Positions 59,367 through 64,000 of a DNA stretch of 64,000 nt are shown in pieces. Source of the stretch: Elusimicrobiota bacterium. GTDB taxonomy: Bacteria; Elusimicrobiota; Elusimicrobia; UBA1565. The stretch covers positions 62,001 to 126,000 of the forward strand of contig JACPXC010000046.1 in NCBI GenBank assembly GCA_016196755.1. The letters are read 5' to 3'. The notes beneath the pieces were generated by a model. That model did no database searches. It was given only the letters and a program-made list of their open reading frames with translations, and had not been told where the DNA came from. Position numbers and translations under genes: made by a program. The stretch's first letter is position 1, and each line of letters opens with the position of its first letter.

Positions 59367-59680
59367 CGGGCCTTGCGCCGCGTCCGCTTCCTATAGGAGG
59401 AGCGGCCCTCTTTGACCAGATCGGCTCGGAGCGACTCCGCCAGATGGTAATCCGGCCGCTCAGAGACGTCCACGGACCCGCTGCCGCCGAGGTCCATCAG
59501 CGAAAGCGAGGCGGCCCTGCGGCTCTCAGCCCCGGGCTCCCGGCTCCGCTTCCGGGTGAAATGCTCGTCGACCAGCCTTCGCATGAGGCCGGCCAGCGAG
59601 AGGCTGAGACGGCGAGCCTCGTCGAGCAGCGCCGCGTGCTGGCGAGGGTCGAGATAGATCTGGGTGCGCTGGTGCGGCAT
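59363..59680 (-). CDS. Ribbon-helix-helix-type antitoxin
   Basis: 105 aa, basic at both ends. The N-terminus (RTQIYLDPRQHAALLDEARR, then SLAGLMRRLVDEHF) has the strand-helix-helix pattern of CopG/RHH DNA-binding antitoxins; the C-terminal half should bind and block the PIN toxin. The ATG is 6 nt past the -10 box, so the mRNA is leaderless. A palindrome over the -10 box suggests autorepression. Confidence 0.8.
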   Translation of the reverse strand: MPHQRTQIYLDPRQHAALLDEARRLSLSLAGLMRRLVDEHFTRKRSREPGAESRRAASLSLMDLGGSGSVDVSERPDYHLAESLRADLVKEGRSSYRKRTRRKAR

Positions 59681-59682
59681 AA

Positions 59683-59715
59683 TGACATTATAATGTCACT
59701 CTGCTTATCCGTCAA
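59683..59715 (-). promoter_or_regulatory. vapBC promoter and palindromic operator
   Basis: TTGACG (59715-59710), 17 nt, TATAAT (59692-59687). The -10 box is the centre of the perfect 16-bp palindrome TGACATTATAATGTCA (59683-59698), a likely binding site for the antitoxin dimer. Confidence 0.85.
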
Positions 59716-59752
59716 GGTGAGGCACCGCCGCTTCGGATGCGGCGCGAAAGGG

Positions 59753-60115
59753 CTACCCGGAGATCAAGTCGACGGCATCGAACAACTCCGCCTGAGTGAA
59801 AGGCTTGGGCAGGACACGGGTCAACCCTGCCGCGCCGGCGCGCTCCAGATTCCGGTGGTCGCCGGACATCACTACCACCAGCATCTCAGGCCGCAGACGC
59901 GTCAGCCTCTGGGCGACGACCACGCCATCGGCGCCCTCCGGCAGATCCACGTCCACCAGAGCGGCATGAAACGCCCCGGTATCCAAAGCCGCCGGCAGGT
60001 CGCTGGCGCGGTCGATGACCAAGGCGGCATATCCGGCCTGCTCGAAGGAGCGGCTGAGAAGCCGGGAGACGGCGGCGGTGTCCTCGACTATGAGCAGGCG
60101 TTTTGGCGGAACCAT
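59753..60115 (-). CDS. Receiver-domain-only response regulator
   Basis: 120 aa, a single receiver domain (CheY type). Acidic pair E11-D12 (LLIVEDT), phospho-acceptor D55 (ALVDVDLP), Ser in VMSGDH and K104 in LPKPF. There is no output domain and no histidine kinase nearby, so the partner is elsewhere. I chose ATG 60115; a TTG at 60154 would lie inside the -10 box. Confidence 0.88.
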   Translation of the reverse strand: MVPPKRLLIVEDTAAVSRLLSRSFEQAGYAALVIDRASDLPAALDTGAFHAALVDVDLPEGADGVVVAQRLTRLRPEMLVVVMSGDHRNLERAGAAGLTRVLPKPFTQAELFDAVDLISG

Positions 60116-60144
60116 GGGATGCAGCCGGACGGCGGCCCGGCCCG

Positions 60145-60172
60145 AATCTAGCAAAATATGTCCCTAAGTCAA
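60145..60172 (-). promoter_or_regulatory. Promoter of the response regulator
   Basis: TTGACT (60172-60167), 16 nt, TAGATT (60150-60145). Leader of about 25 nt to ATG 60115. Confidence 0.5.
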
Positions 60173-60233
60173 ATTTTTCTGTTGCCTTATATAGGATACC
60201 GCACCCGCCCGCCGTTGCCTAGAATGGCTCCCG

Positions 60234-60578
60234 GTGCCCCAATCCACCGTCGACATCTACGCGTTCGTCGCGCGGCGCCTCCGCGAGGAGCGCAAGGCGC
60301 GCGGCATGACCCTGGAGGACGTCTCCTCCCGCGCCATCATGAACACGAGCTTCCTGCACTACATCGAAGCCAACAAGAAGCGCCCCAGCTTAGGGATGAT
60401 CAAGAAGATCGTCGACGCCCTGGGCCTGCCCATCGAGGAGCTCTTCGCGGGCGCGCCCAAGAACAAGCCCCAGGACATCCCCACCCTGCGCCGCATCACC
60501 GAGCTCGTGCGCGAGGCGCCTCCCCGGCGCCGCGCCGCCATCCTGAAGGTCGTTAAGACTCTGTCGCGAACCGATTAG
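60234..60578 (+). CDS. XRE-family transcriptional regulator
   Basis: 114 aa. Helix-turn-helix at about residues 13-67 (MTLEDVSSRAIMNTSFLHYIE and LGMIKKIVDALG), then a basic tail (APPRRRAAILKVVK). Starts with GTG 60234, 8 nt after TAGAAT, so probably leaderless. Divergent from the response regulator. Target unknown. Confidence 0.8.
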   Translation: MPQSTVDIYAFVARRLREERKARGMTLEDVSSRAIMNTSFLHYIEANKKRPSLGMIKKIVDALGLPIEELFAGAPKNKPQDIPTLRRITELVREAPPRRRAAILKVVKTLSRTD

Positions 60579-60590
60579 GCCTCCAACGGC

Positions 60591-60642
60591 TTGACAAAAA
60601 GTAAAGCATACTTTACAATCTAAGATGTAAGGCTTGCTTTAC
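60591..60642 (+). promoter_or_regulatory. Promoter with two dyad operators and a start-stop codon pair
   Basis: TTGACA (60591-60596), 17 nt, TACAAT (60614-60619). Dyad GTAAAG-CATA-CTTTAC (60601-60616) overlaps spacer and -10; dyad GTAAGG-CTTG-CTTTAC (60627-60642) covers the leader, centres 26 bp apart. ATG-TAA at 60625-60630 sits at the expected transcript start. Confidence 0.8.
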
Positions 60643-60870
60643 ATGAACCCCAAGACCGAAATCCCGAAAGTCAGCAACGGCGTGCGCGAGCTGCGCGCGG
60701 CGACGGGTCTCACGCAGGAGGACCTGGCCGGCAAGGTCGGAGTCTCCCGCGTGACGATCAACTGCCTCGAGCGCGGGGTCTACCTCCCCAGCATCGAGCT
60801 GGCCTTGAAGCTGGCCAAGTTCTTCAAGCGTCCCGTCGAATCGATCTTCGTGCTGGAGGAGCCGCGATGA
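60643..60870 (+). CDS. Small XRE regulator (autoregulated)
   Basis: 75 aa from ATG 60643; an in-frame TTG at 60634 is an alternative. Almost only a helix-turn-helix: GLTQEDLAGKVGVSRVTINCLE and SIELALKLAKFF, in the YozG/SinR-like size class. The dyads over its promoter suggest it represses itself. Overlaps the next gene by ATGA, the usual pairing with a small membrane protein. Confidence 0.88.
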   Translation: MNPKTEIPKVSNGVRELRAATGLTQEDLAGKVGVSRVTINCLERGVYLPSIELALKLAKFFKRPVESIFVLEEPR

Positions 60871-61469
60871 AGAAAACGCTCAATACGGTCTGCGACCTGG
60901 CCGCCCTCTACCTCAAATGGACCTGGCCCCTGCTCTTGGCCGACGCCGCCTTATCGGCCTGGGCCGGGGAAAGCGCGGCTCTTTGGCGCTCCCTCCTCAA
61001 TTACGCGGCCTTCGCCTGGGTGCTGGCCGCCCCGCTCGTGCCGATCCGCTTCCTCTTCGACCGCGAGCGCCGCGAGGCCGCCATGGCCCGCCTCTGCGGC
61101 CTGCGCGAGGGCGACGAACGCGAGCGCGCCGTGACCGGGGAGGCTGCCCGCGCCACCCTGCTCCTGGGGCTGTCGCTGCAGGTCGTCATGCTGGTCCTGA
61201 GCCTCATCAGCGTACGCCTAAGCTACGACCCCGCCCTGCCCGAAGGACAGAAGGGCCTCCTGCAGGTCGGGATGGGGTTCGACTCCGGCCGGCATCTCGA
61301 CCCGTTCGGCGCCGCCCCCACTCCAGAAGGCGACCGCGGCCGCGCGCTCGACATCGGCGGCTACGTCCTATCGCCCGCCGCCTTCCCCGTTATGGCGCTC
61401 CTCATCCTGGCCCAGCTCGCCGCGTTCAAGGCCTTCGCCCTCCGGCGTTATGAAGGAAGCGACGGCTAG
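60867..61469 (+). CDS. Multi-pass membrane protein paired with the XRE regulator
   Basis: 200 aa with about four hydrophobic helices (near 15-32, 44-62, 95-117 and 168-188). After helix 2 it has the cytoplasmic motif GLREGDERERAVTGEAAR; such a DERE motif is seen in DUF2178/DUF3796-like proteins encoded beside XRE genes. Biochemical role unknown. Overlaps the regulator by 4 nt and the following gene by 20 nt. Confidence 0.75.
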   Translation: MKKTLNTVCDLAALYLKWTWPLLLADAALSAWAGESAALWRSLLNYAAFAWVLAAPLVPIRFLFDRERREAAMARLCGLREGDERERAVTGEAARATLLLGLSLQVVMLVLSLISVRLSYDPALPEGQKGLLQVGMGFDSGRHLDPFGAAPTPEGDRGRALDIGGYVLSPAAFPVMALLILAQLAAFKAFALRRYEGSDG

Positions 61470-61827
61470 GCTCTTCGCCGTCCTGCTCGCCGTTGCCGTC
61501 CCCTGCGGAGCGGAACAACCGCTGACGGCCGACGCCGAGGTCTCCAGCGCCGCGCTGACGGTCCCCATCCCCGCCCCCACGAAGCTCCGCCTAGGGCTCC
61601 AGGAGCCCGGCGCCCCCGGCCAACGCCCCGGCATCGGCGTCGGCGTCGGGCTCAGCGAGGGCAAGCCGCTTCAGATGCTGACCTGGGGCTCGGGCGGGGC
61701 CGTCGTCGGCAGCCTGGCCGGCCCGCTGGGCGCGGCGGTGGGCGGCGGGGTCGGGGTCCTCGTCGGACTGGCGATCTCCGTCTTTACGAGCCCCTCAGGG
61801 CCGGTAGACGGGCAGCGCGGGCGCTAG
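61450..61827 (+). CDS. Exported protein with a glycine-zipper membrane segment
   Basis: 125 aa. Signal peptide at 1-21 ([16 protein letters not shown]), then a proline-rich part. The hydrophobic segment at about 83-112 has glycines at every third or fourth place ([21 protein letters not shown]), a glycine-zipper pattern of membrane-inserting or outer-membrane-associated proteins. Start lies inside the end of the previous gene. Its last 33 bp overlap the convergent rfbC. Confidence 0.6.
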   Translation: MKEATARLFAVLLAVAVPCGAEQPLTADAEVSSAALTVPIPAPTKLRLGLQEPGAPGQRPGIGVGVGLSEGKPLQMLTWGSGGAVVGSLAGPLGAAVGGGVGVLVGLAISVFTSPSGPVDGQRGR

Positions 61828-62346
61828 CGCCAAGGTCGGGTAGACGGCGTCCTTTTTCGACAGCGTGGGTTCCGTCACCCGCCAGTCGATCCCCAGAGCC
61901 GGGTCGCTCCAGAGGATGCCGATCTCGTCGGCCGGGTCGTAGAAGTCGGTGCACTTATACGCCATCCGCGCGGTCTCGCTTAGGACCGAGAAGCCGTGGG
62001 CAAATCCCGGCGGGATGTAGAGCTGGCGGAAGTTCTCGCCCGAGAGCTCGGCGGCCACCCAGCGGCCGAAGGTCGGCGAGCCGCGGCGGATGTCGACGGC
62101 CACGTCGAGCACCGTGCCTTCGATGATGCGCACGAGCTTCCCCTGCGGCTTGGCAAGCTGGGCGTGCAGGCCGCGCACCGTGCCGCGCGCGGAGAGGCTC
62201 TCGTTGTCCTGGACGAAGACGTCGGGCAGGCCCAGCGCTCCGCCCTTCTTGGCGTGCCAGCTCTCGAAGAAGTAGCCGCGCGGGTCGCGATGGACCGAGG
62301 GCTCGACGATGAGGACCCCCGGCAAGGTGGTGGGATGGACCTTCAC
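61795..62346 (-). CDS. rfbC: dTDP-4-dehydrorhamnose 3,5-epimerase
   Basis: 183 aa, normal length. Catalytic His in VRGLHAQ and Tyr in YKCTDFYDP; further signature [15 protein letters not shown] and [10 protein letters not shown]. Third step of dTDP-L-rhamnose synthesis. Start overlaps rfbA stop by 4 nt, so the order is rfbA-rfbC; rfbB and rfbD are not in the window. Confidence 0.96.
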   Translation of the reverse strand: MKVHPTTLPGVLIVEPSVHRDPRGYFFESWHAKKGGALGLPDVFVQDNESLSARGTVRGLHAQLAKPQGKLVRIIEGTVLDVAVDIRRGSPTFGRWVAAELSGENFRQLYIPPGFAHGFSVLSETARMAYKCTDFYDPADEIGILWSDPALGIDWRVTEPTLSKKDAVYPTLALAPALPVYRP

Positions 62347-63212
62347 GGCGCGCCGACGAGGCCCAGCAGGTAGTCGGCGTAGCCGGTCTTGCCGAGCGTC
62401 CCAGCCAGGCCGCGCACCTGGGCCTCGGAGATCCAGCCCTGGCGGTAGGCGATCTCCTCGACGCAGGCCACCTTGAGGCCTTGGCGCTCCTCGATGGCGT
62501 GGATGAAGGTCGAGGCCGAGAGCAGGGACTCGTGGGTGCCGGTGTCGAGCCAGGCGAAGCCGCGTCCGAGCTGCTCCACATGGAGGTCTCCGGCCGCCAG
62601 GTAGACGCGGTTTAAATCGGTGATCTCCAGCTCGCCGCGCTTCGAAGGCTTGAGGTTCTCGGCGAAGGACACCACGCGCTCGTCGTAGAAGTACAGGCCG
62701 GTGACCGCGTAGTTGGAGCGCGGCTTCGTGGGTTTCTCCTCGATAGCCGACACCTTGCCGTCCTTGCCGAAGGAGACCACGCCGTAGCGCTCCGGGTCGC
62801 GGACCTGGTAGCCGAAGACCGTGGCCCCCGACGGCCGCGCGCCGGCGGCCTGAAGATGCTCGGGCAAGCCGTGGCCGTAGAAGATGTTGTCGCCGAGGAT
62901 GAGGACCGAACGCTCCTTGCCGATGTGGCCCTTGCCGATGAGGAAAGCCTGGGCGATGCCCTCGGGCTTGGGCTGGGCGGCATAGGAGAGCCGCATGCCC
63001 AGCCAGTCGCCGTCGCCCAAGAGGCGCTTGAAGCCGTCCTGCTCGTGCGGGGTCGTGATGACCAGGACGTCGCGCACGCCCGCCAGCATCAGCGTGGAGA
63101 GCGGGTAGTAGATCATCGGCTTGTCCCAGACCGGGACCAGCTGCTTGGAGACCGCGCGGGTCAGCGGATAGAGCCGTGTGCCCGAGCCGCCCGCCAGGAT
63201 GATGCCCTTCAC
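62343..63212 (-). CDS. rfbA: Glucose-1-phosphate thymidylyltransferase
   Basis: 289 aa. N-terminal nucleotide-binding motif [17 protein letters not shown], then [16 protein letters not shown] and [14 protein letters not shown]. Makes dTDP-glucose from dTTP and glucose-1-phosphate for the rhamnose pathway. Starts with GTG 63212, 8 nt after a TATAAT. Transcribed just after tRNA-Phe on the same strand. Confidence 0.96.
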   Translation of the reverse strand: MKGIILAGGSGTRLYPLTRAVSKQLVPVWDKPMIYYPLSTLMLAGVRDVLVITTPHEQDGFKRLLGDGDWLGMRLSYAAQPKPEGIAQAFLIGKGHIGKERSVLILGDNIFYGHGLPEHLQAAGARPSGATVFGYQVRDPERYGVVSFGKDGKVSAIEEKPTKPRSNYAVTGLYFYDERVVSFAENLKPSKRGELEITDLNRVYLAAGDLHVEQLGRGFAWLDTGTHESLLSASTFIHAIEERQGLKVACVEEIAYRQGWISEAQVRGLAGTLGKTGYADYLLGLVGAP

Positions 63213-63220
63213 CGTCCGCG

Positions 63221-63226
63221 ATTATA
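63221..63226 (-). promoter_or_regulatory. -10 box of rfbA
   Basis: TATAAT, 8 nt before GTG 63212 and 9 nt after the end of tRNA-Phe. No good -35 hexamer at 17 nt (AGCCCT, inside the tRNA). A T5 run (63231-63235) right after the tRNA may end the tRNA transcript. Confidence 0.45.
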
Positions 63227-63235
63227 GGAGAAAAA

Positions 63236-63311
63236 TGGTGCCGAGGGCTGGATTCGAACCAGCGACACCTGCTTTTTCAGAGCAGTGCTCTACCAACTGA
63301 GCTACCTCGGC
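63236..63311 (-). tRNA. tRNA-Phe (GAA)
   Basis: 76 nt folding into a full cloverleaf: acceptor GCCGAGG/CCTCGGC, D-stem GCTC/GAGC, anticodon stem CTGCT/AGCAG with loop CTGAAAA (anticodon GAA), variable loop GTGTC, T-stem GCTGG/CCAGC with TTCGAAT. The 3' CCA is encoded. Confidence 0.97.
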
Positions 63312-63350
63312 TTACGACAGGAAAGAAGGCCATTAAACCACATTTGCCGC

Positions 63351-64000
63351 TCAGGCCGCTACGGACTGAGTCTTGCGGCAGCGCGGACAGCGCACGGTGA
63401 CGCGCCGGCCCTTCTCGGGGACCCGCAGGACCGCGCCGCAGTCGCACTTGACCAGGAGCGACACCGCCAGGCCCGTGATGAGCACTCCGGGCAGGACCCC
63501 GCCCAGCACGAACCCCAGGGCTTCCAGGAACAGGCCCCAACCGCGGAAGCCCCTGAGCGCCGCGCTCTCCTTCAGGAACGAACGGAACCCGTAGCCGGAC
63601 TCGCCGCGCCGGCGGCGGAAATCCCGCAGGGGCTCGCCGGGCGGATGGTAGCGCAGGACGACCTTCGGGCCCAGGCCTTCGAGGGCCTTGGCCGACTCGT
63701 TGTAGGCCGCCAGCGAGGCGTTGTAGCCGCTCTGGTGCTCCTTGAACTCGGCGCGCAGGCCCTCGGCCAGGGCTTTGACCTGGGACCGGAACGCCCCGCC
63801 GATCATCACCTTGGTCTCGCCGCCGGCCTCGGCGCCGACCTTGCCTTCCTGTTCGGCGAGCTGGCGCACGGCCTCGCGGCGCTCGGGAACGGTCTTGGCC
63901 CATTCCTCGTGGGACTCGATATCGGCGCGCAGCGTGTCGAGCCGCGCGAGGAGCTCGGCGGCCTGCGGCGAAGGCGCTACGGTGGCGGCGCGGTAGAGCG
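63351..64000 (-). CDS. Membrane protein with C-terminal zinc ribbon, partial
   Basis: 216 codons are visible and the open frame continues past the right edge; the GTG at 63869 is probably internal. The visible part has charged helical, coiled-coil-like sequence (LLARLDTLRADIESHEEW), a Gly/Arg-rich stretch, a membrane segment (GFVLGGVLPGVLITGLAVSLLV) and a C-terminal zinc ribbon with CDCGAVLRVP and CPRCRK. Not recognised as a named family. The ribbon would face the cytoplasm or the outside depending on the missing N-terminus. Confidence 0.75.
   Translation of the reverse strand, partial: LYRAATVAPSPQAAELLARLDTLRADIESHEEWAKTVPERREAVRQLAEQEGKVGAEAGGETKVMIGGAFRSQVKALAEGLRAEFKEHQSGYNASLAAYNESAKALEGLGPKVVLRYHPPGEPLRDFRRRRGESGYGFRSFLKESAALRGFRGWGLFLEALGFVLGGVLPGVLITGLAVSLLVKCDCGAVLRVPEKGRRVTVRCPRCRKTQSVAA

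Noticed and set aside
1-64000. CRISPR array, insertion sequence or rRNA operon
   Set aside because: No regularly spaced repeats, no transposase motifs with terminal inverted repeats, and no rRNA-like sequence were seen.

Overview
The window is very GC-rich DNA from a bacterium with an outer-membrane type of lifestyle: Sec signal peptides on very large proteins, dTDP-rhamnose genes, a GTP-type PEP carboxykinase and an HrcA/CIRCE heat-shock operon. The mix of families, and the habit of giant alanine/proline-rich HEAT-repeat proteins, makes me think of Elusimicrobiota or a neighbouring candidate phylum. That is a guess from gene style; no rRNA or other taxonomic marker was compared.

Left part (1-18.3 kb) is mostly housekeeping. 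It holds a HIT-family gene cut by the window edge, mtaB (which seems to start at an ATC codon), two tandem-domain universal stress proteins around a divergent operator, and a cytidylate-kinase-like gene. A lower-GC AlbA/Schlafen-type regulator follows, with CTTGCTA repeats at its edges. Next is the operon hrcA-grpE-dnaK-dnaJ-rsmE plus a hidden 44-residue zinc-ribbon gene, driven by a consensus promoter with a CIRCE variant. The part ends with a Ser/Thr dehydratase, GTP-PEP carboxykinase, clpP, a BT1-like transporter and malQ.

Middle part (18.3-56.0 kb) is the striking region: three tandem giant genes, each with its own copy of one promoter (TTGACA-N17-TATCTAGGG). Their proteins are about 3,650 aa (split by a frameshift), 3,896 aa and 4,957 aa. 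Each has a Sec signal, a very long HEAT-like solenoid, a conserved 'WY' module, a helical part ending in a J-domain-like segment, and a zincin-like HExxH domain. After that comes a shuffled set of domains: PIN-type nuclease, kinase-like folds, HD hydrolase, a Cys-His-Asp hydrolase and a possible ADP-ribosyltransferase. They look like paralogous exported multi-domain effectors, comparable in logic to polymorphic toxins, and are the best candidate for an undescribed system.

Right part (56-64 kb) carries a Rieske protein, a two-domain cyclase arranged like a mammalian C1/C2 pair, and an HNH-family remnant lacking its nuclease domain. It continues with a vapBC-like toxin-antitoxin pair with a palindromic operator, a receiver-only response regulator, two XRE regulators (one with an operator array and a membrane partner), rfbC-rfbA, a tRNA-Phe and a membrane zinc-ribbon gene cut by the edge.

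A pattern runs through the window: many good -10 boxes lie only 6-10 nt upstream of the start codon, which suggests leaderless mRNAs are common here. Genes inside operons and pck keep Shine-Dalgarno sequences. No gene-free stretch exceeds 300 bases; the largest gap (58745-58943) holds one inverted repeat and nothing else I recognise.
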